This document shows positions 33,383-40,513 of a stretch of DNA of 42,987 bases, piece after piece. Position 1 is the first letter of the stretch; each line of letters opens with the position of its first letter. The translations under genes were made by a program, and so were the position numbers. The notes under the pieces were generated by a model. The model searched no databases. It saw only the letters and a program-made list of their open reading frames with translations, and was not told the DNA's origin. The DNA comes from JAAYBG01 sp964411675. Lineage in GTDB: Bacteria > Bacillota_I > Bacilli_A > ML615J-28 > CAG-698. The stretch is taken from positions 1-42,987 of the forward strand of contig CAYPLR010000010.1 of the NCBI GenBank assembly GCA_964411675.1. Reading direction: 5' to 3'.

Positions 33383-33414
33383 AAAAAGCATTAGCATAAA
33401 AGCTAATGCTTTTT
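33383..33414. terminator. Bidirectional terminator between oppF and the DUF3899 gene
   Basis: A 13-bp stem AAAAAGCATTAGC/GCTAATGCTTTTT with a 6-nt loop. The minus-gene stop TAA (33413-33415) lies at the end of the T-run. Confidence 0.9.
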
Positions 33415-33799
33415 AACAATCAATTCCCAACAATCGCAAAATAATATAAATTATAATAGGGATAAAAGCAACAACAATAGTTGGTAATATAGGGAGTTTC
33501 GTTTTATCTCTCCTTATTTGAACATATTCAATAAAGGTTTTTGGTAAAGGGTCATTTTCTTTTTGCCTTGAAAAAGATTTTAAAAATTTTTTTGTTCCAT
33601 AGATAAGAATATCAAAGGCGCCCTCTTGAGAAACCCATATAAAGCAAGAAACTAAAATTGCGATAAAACCCGATAAACTTAATGCATCAAGGAAAATAAA
33701 TTCATAAGAAGGATCATATTTTTTTTTCATATATCCGAGCACTACAAGAAGCCCAAACATTATTGTTATTACACAGAAGGAAAAAATCCATTTTTTCAT
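33413..33799 (-). CDS. DUF3899-like small membrane protein
   Basis: 128 aa from ATG 33799, six bases after AGGTG; a GTG three codons upstream overlaps that site and is rejected. It has two N-terminal hydrophobic segments, the stretch FLDALSLSGFIAILVSCFIWVSQEGAFDILIYGTKKF in the middle and a third C-terminal segment (PTIVVAFIPIIIYIILRLLG). The 'DAL..SG...L....W.S..GAFD...YG.K' layout fits DUF3899 (PF13038), of unknown function in Firmicutes. It is divergent from spx across a long perfect palindrome. Confidence 0.7.
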   Translation of the reverse strand: MKKWIFSFCVITIMFGLLVVLGYMKKKYDPSYEFIFLDALSLSGFIAILVSCFIWVSQEGAFDILIYGTKKFLKSFSRQKENDPLPKTFIEYVQIRRDKTKLPILPTIVVAFIPIIIYIILRLLGIDC

Positions 33800-33816
33800 A
33801 TTAATCACCTATAACA

Positions 33817-33845
33817 TTGTATCATATTATACAATTTATTACAAT
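33817..33845 (+). promoter_or_regulatory. Candidate promoter of spx
   Basis: TTGTAT (33817-33822), 17-nt spacer, TACAAT (33840-33845), overlapping the palindrome. A second candidate TTTTCA-17-TAAAAT lies at 33881-33909. Confidence 0.45.
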
Positions 33846-33857
33846 AAATTGTATAAT
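33826..33857. repeat. 32-bp near-perfect palindrome between the DUF3899 gene and spx
   Basis: ATTATACAATTTATT (33826-33840) and AATAAATTGTATAAT (33843-33857) are perfect inverted copies separated by two bases. It places TATAAT on both strands and overlaps the candidate spx promoter, so it is well placed as a shared operator. Confidence 0.8.
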
Positions 33858-33932
33858 GACATAAAAAAAACAAATATTTCTTTTCATAGAGGAGAAAATA
33901 TAGTAAAATGTAATAGTCAGGAGAATCTAAGT

Positions 33933-34367
33933 ATGTTAAAATTATATACATCACCAAGTTGTGCTTCTTGCAGGAAGGTAAAAAAATATTTTAATAATTA
34001 TAAAATTCCATATGTTGAAAAAAATATAATTAATACTCCTCTTACAAGAGAAGATATTTTTAGAATAGTAGCTAGAAGTGAAAATGGCTTTGAAGATATC
34101 ATTTCTATCCGTTCTAAAATATTCAAAGAAAAAAATTTGAATGTTTCAGAAATGAAAACAAGCGAATTAATAGATTTTATCATTCAAAATCCAACAATTC
34201 TTCGTCGCCCAATTATTGTTGCTGAGGAAGAAATCCAAGTAGGATACAACGATGATGATATCACACTATTCTTGCCACCCGAAATTAGAGATAGAGAATG
34301 TTTTCAATGCTTTGAAGATAAGGATTGCCCTTATATTCAAGAATTAAACAAATTAAAAGAAGCGTAA
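33933..34367 (+). CDS. spxA: Spx-family transcriptional regulator with Cys-rich tail
   Basis: 144 aa from ATG 33933 (CAGGAG upstream). Spx is a thioredoxin-fold regulator that binds the RNA polymerase alpha C-terminal domain under thiol stress. The redox switch C10-A-S-C13, G52 (alpha contact in Bacillus Spx) and RRP at 91-93 including R92 are kept, followed by QVGYNDDDITLFLPPEIR. A tail of ~25 residues holds C123, C126 and C132 (ECFQCFEDKDC), which Bacillus Spx (131 aa) lacks. ClpP, which degrades Spx in Bacillus, is encoded 4 kb away. The longer upstream frame has no start signal. Confidence 0.92.
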   Translation: MLKLYTSPSCASCRKVKKYFNNYKIPYVEKNIINTPLTREDIFRIVARSENGFEDIISIRSKIFKEKNLNVSEMKTSELIDFIIQNPTILRRPIIVAEEEIQVGYNDDDITLFLPPEIRDRECFQCFEDKDCPYIQELNKLKEA

Positions 34368-34397
34368 AAAAAATCATATCAGCAGATATGATTTTTT
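34368..34397. terminator. Terminator between spx and the 372-aa membrane protein gene
   Basis: A 13-bp stem AAAAAATCATATC/GATATGATTTTTT with loop AGCA, usable in both directions. Confidence 0.9.
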
Positions 34398-34401
34398 ATT
34401 T

Positions 34402-35520
34402 TCATTCGTTTGTAAAATCAATGATCACTTTTTCGTTTTTGACCGATTTTTTCTCTTCGTTCATTCTAATAAAATTATGATAGATAATAAAGGAATAGAA
34501 TCCTGTTATTGTTACACAGCTTATAATTCGATAAATTAAAAAAGCATTTGTACTTGAATAAGCAAAGAAATAAGTGTATTGATTGATGCTTTGAGCTAAA
34601 TTTGGGATGTTTATATTAGCGAAAAATTCAGAAAAACATAATCCAACGGTAGAAACAACAAAGAGAGCTAAAGAAGCAAAGCAAAACGTATTGAATTTTT
34701 TAGGGTTATATTTTCTATATTTTTTACTAATAATCATTAAAATTGCTGAAGCCAAAAAGGTGATATATAATAAAATGATATAAATATTGGCTCCTATTTT
34801 GAAATTCCCAAATTGAGTTGAGATATCGCTGTTAACCGCCATTCGGTAAGGATTAGTAATACCAATGTAGTAAGCAGAAGTTTTAGCTACTTCCATCGTT
34901 TCTGCAGCATAAATAATAAATTCTTCTCGACTTAGGAATAAAATAATAAGAACATTAACGATAATGATACTTAACATTTGATTTACGATTGAGGTTTTAC
35001 GCTCTTGCTTTTTAAAAATGCGATAATCCTGTGATTTAGGTAAAGATAAATTATCTTTGATGATAATTACTAATGCAGATAAAACAATTAATACATTAAT
35101 ACCAACAAAAGTATAGCTAGCTAATTTATGAAATAGTGTAAGCTTAACAGTTTCATTTAAAGCACCTACACCAAATTTCCCAGCATAAACTAGAACTCTA
35201 ACATAATATAAACCATTAGAAAGCAAAGCAACTTCATTAGTAACAAAAGAGGTGTTGCGGTAAATACTTTGATAATGAACTTTTGCTTGGCTCTCCGCAA
35301 TTGATTTAATCAATTCCATTGGAGTCAAGAAAATTCCAAAAATCATAATACCAACAATTCCAATTGCAAAAAGTATAAATGCTATATTTTCATTTTTCTT
35401 ATTTCTTAAGTATGCAATAAGGAAAATGGAACAAGTAATGTAATAAAGCATAAAAATGATTGGTACGTTGAGGGCAATTAAAATTACTCCCACCAGTACA
35501 CCTAAGAATATTATAAACAT
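34402..35520 (-). CDS. Polytopic membrane protein of unknown function
   Basis: 372 aa, not recognised. It is very hydrophobic with about eight to nine predicted membrane segments: two or three near the N-terminus (FIIFLGVLVGVILIALNVPI), a polar loop at about 75-125, a segment around SYTFVGINVLIVLSALVIII, a cytoplasmic basic stretch (KKQERKTS), then four more. The polar C-tail (NEEKKSVKNEKVIIDFTNE) is probably cytoplasmic. No catalytic or transporter signature is visible. The start ATG has AGGTGAG upstream and a strong extended -10 promoter. It ends in TGA and is monocistronic. Confidence 0.8.
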   Translation of the reverse strand: MFIIFLGVLVGVILIALNVPIIFMLYYITCSIFLIAYLRNKKNENIAFILFAIGIVGIMIFGIFLTPMELIKSIAESQAKVHYQSIYRNTSFVTNEVALLSNGLYYVRVLVYAGKFGVGALNETVKLTLFHKLASYTFVGINVLIVLSALVIIIKDNLSLPKSQDYRIFKKQERKTSIVNQMLSIIIVNVLIILFLSREEFIIYAAETMEVAKTSAYYIGITNPYRMAVNSDISTQFGNFKIGANIYIILLYITFLASAILMIISKKYRKYNPKKFNTFCFASLALFVVSTVGLCFSEFFANINIPNLAQSINQYTYFFAYSSTNAFLIYRIISCVTITGFYSFIIYHNFIRMNEEKKSVKNEKVIIDFTNE

Positions 35521-35543
35521 AATCTCACCTTTTTCATTAAGTT

Positions 35544-35572
35544 ATTATAGCACAATATTTCATCATTTACAA
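35544..35572 (-). promoter_or_regulatory. Promoter of the 372-aa membrane protein gene
   Basis: Minus strand: TTGTAA (35572-35567), 17-nt spacer, TATAAT (35549-35544) with an extended TG. Confidence 0.75.
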
Positions 35573-35643
35573 TCTTAATAGTGTAACTCTTGCTCTTGAA
35601 ATAATTAAGGGATTCTATTTTTGTTATTTGATATCGAATTAAC

Positions 35644-35672
35644 TTGAAAAAAAGGCATAAATATTGTAGAAT
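35644..35672 (+). promoter_or_regulatory. Promoter of the 216-aa membrane protein gene
   Basis: TTGAAA (35644-35649), 17-nt spacer, TAGAAT (35667-35672). Confidence 0.7.
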
Positions 35673-35695
35673 AACATAAAATAGGAGAATGATGT

Positions 35696-36346
35696 ATGGA
35701 TTATACAAAAGCAGCAAAAAAAATAAAAAAAGATAGTAGTAAGTTATATGACATCTTAAAAATAGTAATTGCAGGGATTTGTTTATTTACCACGTTAACA
35801 ATGTTTTTGCCGTTGTTTGATATTTATGGAACATTTACAAATGGGTTTATTGATTTAATGAAAAGTGCTTTTCCTGAATTTGATTTTTCAAATGTAACAG
35901 GATTAGCAATTACTACTTATGGATATGAATTTGCTTTTGGAGTTAATGAAGTTAGTTTGAGCCAACCCTATCGTTTAGTAATGGATGAATTTTTAATTTT
36001 TTGCTATATGTTACCTTTAGCAATCGGATTATTATTAATTCCTTTTAGAAAATTAGATAATAATAAAGTTTATTCTATCATCAAGTATTGTATAATGGGA
36101 ACTATGATGATTACTTTTGGAATATTATTCATGGTATATGTTGATGGATCGACTGAAAGTTTACGCAATATGCTAGTAGGTTCTTCTACAGAATATGGAT
36201 TTGCTATTTATGCAAGTGCAGAAATAAAGAAAATTACATTACCAATTTTATTCCAATTGTTATATATCTTTGGCGGTTGTCTTTGCTTTTATCTAGCAAC
36301 AAATGTAAATAAAATAGTTCAAGAAAATAAAAAAAGAGGAAATTAA
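35696..36346 (+). CDS. Four-helix membrane protein of unknown function
   Basis: 216 aa, not recognised. A Lys-rich N-terminus (KAAKKIKKDSSK) is followed by four hydrophobic segments: LKIVIAGICLFTTLTMFLPLF, FLIFCYMLPLAIGLLLIPF, IIKYCIMGTMMITFGILFMVYV and ILFQLLYIFGGCLCFYLAT. Two extracytoplasmic loops (about 45-85 and 155-180) carry aromatic and acidic residues. The positive-inside rule places both ends in the cytoplasm. The ATG follows AGGAG by nine bases. It is divergent from the 372-aa membrane protein and ends inside a terminator shared with the CYTH gene. Confidence 0.8.
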   Translation: MDYTKAAKKIKKDSSKLYDILKIVIAGICLFTTLTMFLPLFDIYGTFTNGFIDLMKSAFPEFDFSNVTGLAITTYGYEFAFGVNEVSLSQPYRLVMDEFLIFCYMLPLAIGLLLIPFRKLDNNKVYSIIKYCIMGTMMITFGILFMVYVDGSTESLRNMLVGSSTEYGFAIYASAEIKKITLPILFQLLYIFGGCLCFYLATNVNKIVQENKKRGN

Positions 36347-36359
36347 GTTCCTCTTTTTT
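36330..36359. terminator. Bidirectional terminator before the CYTH gene
   Basis: A 12-bp stem AAAAAAGAGGAA/TTCCTCTTTTTT with a 6-nt loop. The plus-gene stop is in the loop and the minus-gene stop (36358-36360) is at the end of the T-run. Confidence 0.88.
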
Positions 36360-36927
36360 AACTAATACGCTTATAAGCATTATAAGCACGCTTTACCTTT
36401 TTCTCTGATTTTCGATACAAGATTCCTAGTTCATTAATAATTTGAACAAATTCCTTTTTTCCTGCATGATAGCTCTTTGCTTCATATTCTAACTCATAAT
36501 CAGTAATGCCTAAGTATTGACTTTTATCGATAAATAAGACACCATTATTATAAGAAAAGAACATTCGTAGAGTCGATAGACTTAAAAAGTTGTTAATTTT
36601 CTGATCACCAATTAAGTTGTTCACTTCGTTTTTTAATTCCCCTTCAGGAAGAATCCCTGTTGTCTTAATTTCTTCAAAGATTTCTTTACTGATTGGTAAA
36701 TTAAATTCCTGGATTATATATCCCTTTTTCCTTTTTAATGTTAATTCTAAACTTTCCCTTTCCCTTACCCTTAAAGAAGCATCAAGAGCTTTCAATGAAA
36801 AACGAGAAGTATCAAAGTAGTGATTTGTTTGTAAATCCATACGATTGCCCTTAAATTGATTCATTAAGCGCTCGTATTCTTCTTTTGAAAGAAGGGTTTT
36901 GAATTCTACTTCTACAGATTTTTGCAT
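36358..36927 (-). CDS. CYTH-domain protein (YjbK-like triphosphate tunnel enzyme)
   Basis: 189 aa from ATG 36927, five bases after GGAGG; an ATG four codons upstream has no ribosome binding site. The CYTH motif ExExK is at 6-10 (EVEFK). Further tunnel residues lie in LRVRER, LTLKRKKG and YELEYEAKS. CYTH proteins bind triphosphates in a beta-barrel with metal and often act as inorganic triphosphatases. In Bacillus yjbK sits beside yjbM (RelQ synthetase) and ppnK, exactly the genes that follow here on the other strand. A role in nucleotide or polyphosphate signalling is therefore possible. Confidence 0.85.
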   Translation of the reverse strand: MQKSVEVEFKTLLSKEEYERLMNQFKGNRMDLQTNHYFDTSRFSLKALDASLRVRERESLELTLKRKKGYIIQEFNLPISKEIFEEIKTTGILPEGELKNEVNNLIGDQKINNFLSLSTLRMFFSYNNGVLFIDKSQYLGITDYELEYEAKSYHAGKKEFVQIINELGILYRKSEKKVKRAYNAYKRIS

Positions 36928-36956
36928 TGTTACCTCCATTTTTATAATTCTATTAT

Positions 36957-36984
36957 ATTATACACAAAGAGACACAAAAATCAA
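36957..36984 (-). promoter_or_regulatory. Promoter of the CYTH gene
   Basis: Minus strand: TTGATT (36984-36979), 16-nt spacer, TATAAT (36962-36957). Confidence 0.7.
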
Positions 36985-37051
36985 TAGTTTTTTCTTTTTT
37001 TATATTTTAGTTTATGATAAAATATAATTGTCAGTAAGAAGGAAGGAAAAT

Positions 37052-37726
37052 ATGAATCAAATTTCAGATTGGAAAAGTTTTTTATTACCTTATGAATTGG
37101 CTGTCGGTGGTTTTATTATTAAATTAGAAGCGATAAAAAAGGAATACATTTTAAAGGGGGAACGTAGTCCGATTGAAATTGTTTCTGGTAGAGTCAAGGC
37201 TTTAGCAAGTATTTTAGAGAAGGCAGAAAGGCTGAATGTTCACTTAACAAAAATACCAGAAGAAATTTATGATATCGCGGGGATTCGTGTAACCTGCAAA
37301 TATGTTGAAGATGTTTATAAAGTATATGAGTTATTACGTAGCCGCAAAGATGTTGAGATTTTTTTGGAAAAAGATTATATCAAGAATCCTAAACCTAGTG
37401 GTTATCGTTCTTTGCATGTAATTGCAAAATATAATGTAGAGACAATAGAGGGGCAAATTCCCATTAATATCGAGTTTCAAATCCGAACACATGCTATGCA
37501 TTTGTGGGCAAGTGCAGAACATTCGTTAAAGTATAAATATTTTCGTAACATTCCAGAACCAATAAAAGAACGATTAATTAAAGTAGCAGAAGTGGCAGCT
37601 AGTCTTGATGAAGAAATGACAAAGATTAAGGAAGCAGTAGAAGCAATAGAAGTGGAGAATTCTCGTGGCGAGGAATATTCTCTAGATGATCTAGAAATAT
37701 TTTTAGGAAACATGAAAAAATGGTGA
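37052..37726 (+). CDS. relQ: Small alarmone synthetase, RelQ/YjbM type (ppGpp synthesis)
   Basis: 224 aa from ATG 37052, behind GAAGGAAGG. It makes (p)ppGpp from ATP and GDP/GTP. Synthetase-domain motifs are all seen: SPIEIVSGRVKALASILEKAER, EEIYDIAGIRVTCKYVEDVY (with the catalytic Asp), KPSGYRSLH and the EFQIRTHAMHLWASAEHSLKYK block with the catalytic Glu/Gln region. There is no HD hydrolase, TGS or ACT domain, so it is a small synthetase. The length fits RelQ (~210-225), and the tail is acidic. It lies five bases before NAD kinase, as in Bacillus yjbM-ppnK. An extended -10 (TGATAAAAT, 37015-37023) is upstream. Confidence 0.93.
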   Translation: MNQISDWKSFLLPYELAVGGFIIKLEAIKKEYILKGERSPIEIVSGRVKALASILEKAERLNVHLTKIPEEIYDIAGIRVTCKYVEDVYKVYELLRSRKDVEIFLEKDYIKNPKPSGYRSLHVIAKYNVETIEGQIPINIEFQIRTHAMHLWASAEHSLKYKYFRNIPEPIKERLIKVAEVAASLDEEMTKIKEAVEAIEVENSRGEEYSLDDLEIFLGNMKKW

Positions 37727-37731
37727 AATCA

Positions 37732-38490
37732 ATGAAATATGCATTCTATGGAAAATATCAAGAAGAAGACAGACAAAAAATAACTTTCCTTGATTATGAT
37801 GAGGAAAATCCTGACATTGTTTTTTCTTTTGGTGGAGATGGAACTATGCTAGGAGCCATTCACAAATATATGGATTGTATTGATAGAGTCAAATTTGTAG
37901 GTATTAAAACAGGTAGTTTGGGTTTTTTTACTGACTTTGAATATCAAGAATTTGATCAAGCAATTGCAATGATAAAAAATAAAGAATGTAAAGAAAATAA
38001 ATATAAGTTATTAAAATTTATTTTTAAAAACAATAATTATAAGGAAATAGGGTATGCTGTAAACGAAGTATCACTAGTAAATCCCATTCATACTCAAATC
38101 ATCGAAGTGTTTATCGATGGTAAACTTTTCGAAGTTTTTCGAGGGACGGGTTTGTTAGCTTCCCCTCCTACTGGATCTACTGCCTATAATAAATCTTTGG
38201 GAGGAAGTATTATTGATCCTAAAATTGAAGCATTTCAATTAACAGAATTTGCAGCCATCAACAATACTGTTTACAATGCGATTTCTTCTCCAATTATTTT
38301 AAGTAAAAAAACAAAACTAGTCTTAAAAATGAAAGAATCAAATAATATTTATCTAAGTGTTGATGGTAAAGAATACAAATTTACTGGCTTAACTGAAGTG
38401 GAAATCTCGTTAGCAAATAAACAAGTCAATATAATTTCTAAGAAAAACACCCTGTTTTGGGATCGTGTCAAGAAAGCTTTTTTAAAGTAA
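37732..38490 (+). CDS. nadK: NAD kinase
   Basis: 252 aa from ATG 37732, which has GGTGA just upstream and gives the MKYAFYGK start matching Bacillus PpnK; an ATG four codons earlier overlaps the previous gene. It phosphorylates NAD to NADP in the cytoplasm. GGDGT is at 34-38, with the conserved GIKTGSLGFFTDF, the NE in AVNEVSL and GLLASPPTGSTAYNKSLGG. It is short but complete, as in other Firmicutes. It is second in a two-gene operon with the alarmone synthetase. Confidence 0.95.
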   Translation: MKYAFYGKYQEEDRQKITFLDYDEENPDIVFSFGGDGTMLGAIHKYMDCIDRVKFVGIKTGSLGFFTDFEYQEFDQAIAMIKNKECKENKYKLLKFIFKNNNYKEIGYAVNEVSLVNPIHTQIIEVFIDGKLFEVFRGTGLLASPPTGSTAYNKSLGGSIIDPKIEAFQLTEFAAINNTVYNAISSPIILSKKTKLVLKMKESNNIYLSVDGKEYKFTGLTEVEISLANKQVNIISKKNTLFWDRVKKAFLK

Positions 38491-38495
38491 AATAA

Positions 38496-38518
38496 AAAAA
38501 GTAGTGAAACTACTTTTT
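38496..38518. terminator. Bidirectional terminator between NAD kinase gene and clpP
   Basis: A 10-bp stem AAAAAGTAGT/ACTACTTTTT. The clpP stop TAA (38517-38519) is in the T-run. Confidence 0.88.
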
Positions 38519-39104
38519 ATTTTTGCTTTTCCATCACTTCATCAATGATTCCATATTCTTTTGCTTCTTCAGCAAACATGTATTTATCGCGATCTGTATC
38601 TAATTTTATTTGCGATAATGGTTTTCCTGTTTTTTCAGAAAGGATGATATTCATTCTTTCTTTTACTTTAAGGATATGTTCTGCGGCAATTTGAATTTCT
38701 GTTGCTTGACCTTGAGCGCCTCCCATTGGTTGGTGAATCAAGATTTCGCTATTAGGAAGAGCATAGCGTTTTCCTTTTTTTCCAGATGCTAATAGGAAAG
38801 CTGCCATAGAAGCTGCCATTCCCACACAAATAGTAGAAACATCTGGAAGAATATAATTTATGGTATCAAAAATTGCCATTCCTGCAGTAATACTTCCACC
38901 TGGAGAATTGATATATAGATAGATATCCTTTTTTGGATCTTCTGCGGCTAAGAAAAGTAGTTGAGCAACGATAGAGGAAGCAAGACTATCATCTATTTCT
39001 CCACATAGAATAACAATTCGATCTTGTAACAATCGTGAATAGATGTCATAAGAACGTTCTCCCATAGAACTACGTTCAATGACATAAGGAATATAATAAC
39101 TCAT
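38517..39104 (-). CDS. clpP: ATP-dependent Clp protease proteolytic subunit
   Basis: 195-aa serine protease that assembles in two seven-fold rings with ClpX/ClpC. The catalytic triad is S99 (GMAASMAAFLLASG), H124 (ILIHQPMGGAQGQ) and D173 (TDRDKYMFAEEA). The N-terminal YYIPYVIERSSMGERSYDIYSRLL is typical. The start ATG follows GGAGG. The minus-strand promoter is weak in the -35 (TTTTAT-17-TAAGAT, 39162-39134) with an extended TG; no clear CtsR box was seen. Likely substrates include Spx, encoded 4 kb away. Confidence 0.97.
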   Translation of the reverse strand: MSYYIPYVIERSSMGERSYDIYSRLLQDRIVILCGEIDDSLASSIVAQLLFLAAEDPKKDIYLYINSPGGSITAGMAIFDTINYILPDVSTICVGMAASMAAFLLASGKKGKRYALPNSEILIHQPMGGAQGQATEIQIAAEHILKVKERMNIILSEKTGKPLSQIKLDTDRDKYMFAEEAKEYGIIDEVMEKQK

Positions 39105-39200
39105 AGTAAACCTCCGTGGTATTTCATACTACTATCTTATCATAAAAGGGAATTTAATAAAAGAGAAAAATAAGATAAAGTATTGACGTTCACAAATTAC

Positions 39201-39229
39201 TTGCAAATAAAATAGGATAGTGATATAAT
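39201..39229 (+). promoter_or_regulatory. Promoter of pheST
   Basis: TTGCAA (39201-39206), 17-nt spacer, TATAAT (39224-39229) with an extended TG. Confidence 0.8.
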
Positions 39230-39235
39230 CTATCT

Positions 39236-39461
39236 ATAAATAAAACGAAGATAAGAACTAGTAACAAGGGAAATTTTATTAACAGGGAGTTAGACCAATG
39301 ACTGAGAGTCTATCAATAAAATCTTTGTGAATTCAACTTAGAGTGACTCTAATCCAGTCCGCAAATGATAGCGTTAAAATATTCGAAGTGCATAAAGAAA
39401 ATTTATGAACTAAGGTGGTACCGCTGTAAACAACAGTCCTTGGAATATTCAAGGACTTTTT
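39236..39461 (+). ncRNA. T-box leader of pheS-pheT (tRNA-Phe sensing)
   Basis: The T-box core AAGGTGGTACCGC is at 39412-39424, identical to the tyrS one. The probable specifier is TTC (39332-39334, followed by A). The terminator is AGTCCTTG/CAAGGACT (39435-39442, 39450-39457) with a T-run. This leader and its promoter fill the 377-bp gap between clpP and pheS. Edges of Stem I are approximate. Confidence 0.9.
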
Positions 39462-39481
39462 ATATTTTTAGGAGGAAGAAT

Positions 39482-40504
39482 ATGATTAGTAAATTAATTG
39501 CTATTAGTGATGAAGCAAAAACAAAAATTAGGGAAGCAAAAACCTTGCCTGAATTATATGAGGCGAAATCCTTATATTTAGGGAAAAAGAGTCCTATGCA
39601 AGAAATTCTTGGAAAAATGAAAGATTTTTCTATTGAAATGAAAAAAGAAGTGGGGCAAAAAATTAATGAGTTTAAAAACATGCTTGAGGAAGAAGTTGCA
39701 AAACGTCAAGAAGAACTTACAGCAATGCAAATAAACAAAAAGTTGGAAAGTGAAGCAATTGATGTAACACTTCCTGGGAAACAAATTAAAGTTGGGAATC
39801 TCCATGTATTAACAAAAACAATAACAGAGTTGGAAGATATTTTTATCGCAATGGGATATAAAATTGTGGAAGGACCTGAGGTTGAAGAGGATTTATATAA
39901 TTTTGAAATGTTGAATTTACCAAAGGGACATCCTGCACGGGAAATGCAAGATTCATTTTATATCAATCCTAATCTACTACTTAGAACCCACACCTCTCCA
40001 GTTCAAGCCCGAACCATGCTGGCATCGAAAGGAAAACCAATTAAAATTGTTTGTCCAGGAAAGGTTTATCGTCGTGATGATGATGATGCAACGCATTCTC
40101 ATCAATTTATGCAACTGGAAGGATTGGTTGTTGGAGAAGACATCACAATGTCTGATTTAAAAGGAACATTAACAGAAGTGTTCTCAGAATTTTTTGGCGA
40201 TGGACAGAAGGTTCGTTTCCGCCCATCTTACTTTCCATTCACGGAACCTAGTGTAGAAGTCGATATCTCTTGCTTCAAATGTAAAGGAGCAGGTTGTAGT
40301 TTCTGTAAAGGTAGTGGTTGGATCGAGATTTTAGGAGCAGGAATGGTACATCCTCATGTTTTAGACATGGCAGGATATGATTCAACAAAATATCAAGGCT
40401 TTGCTTTTGGAATCGGGATTGAGCGAGTAACTATGTTTAAATATGGAATCGATGACATTAGAAATTTCTATATGAATGATCCTCGCTTTTTGAAGCAATT
40501 TTAG
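39482..40504 (+). CDS. pheS: Phenylalanyl-tRNA synthetase alpha subunit
   Basis: 340-aa catalytic subunit of the (alpha-beta)2 enzyme. An N-terminal coiled-coil (about 1-85) contacts tRNA-Phe, followed by the class II core: LLRTHTSPVQARTM, FHQLEG-like HQFMQLEGLV (motif 2), FRPSYFPFTEPSVEVDI and GFAFGIGIERVTMFKYGI (motif 3). The CFKCKGAGCSFCKGSGW segment is the usual four-Cys loop of Firmicutes PheS. The start is ATG 39482 behind AGGAGG; a longer frame from 39365 runs through the T-box and is rejected. pheT follows after nine bases. Confidence 0.97.
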   Translation: MISKLIAISDEAKTKIREAKTLPELYEAKSLYLGKKSPMQEILGKMKDFSIEMKKEVGQKINEFKNMLEEEVAKRQEELTAMQINKKLESEAIDVTLPGKQIKVGNLHVLTKTITELEDIFIAMGYKIVEGPEVEEDLYNFEMLNLPKGHPAREMQDSFYINPNLLLRTHTSPVQARTMLASKGKPIKIVCPGKVYRRDDDDATHSHQFMQLEGLVVGEDITMSDLKGTLTEVFSEFFGDGQKVRFRPSYFPFTEPSVEVDISCFKCKGAGCSFCKGSGWIEILGAGMVHPHVLDMAGYDSTKYQGFAFGIGIERVTMFKYGIDDIRNFYMNDPRFLKQF

Positions 40505-40513
40505 GAGGCTTTT

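Noticed and set aside
37724..37726. TGA read as Trp (mycoplasma code)
   Set aside because: TGA cleanly ends the alarmone synthetase, rimM, feoB and the 372-aa membrane protein, each at the expected family length or at a gene junction.
39365..39481. N-terminal extension of pheS
   Set aside because: It overlaps the T-box leader; the ATG at 39482 follows AGGAGG and matches PheS length.
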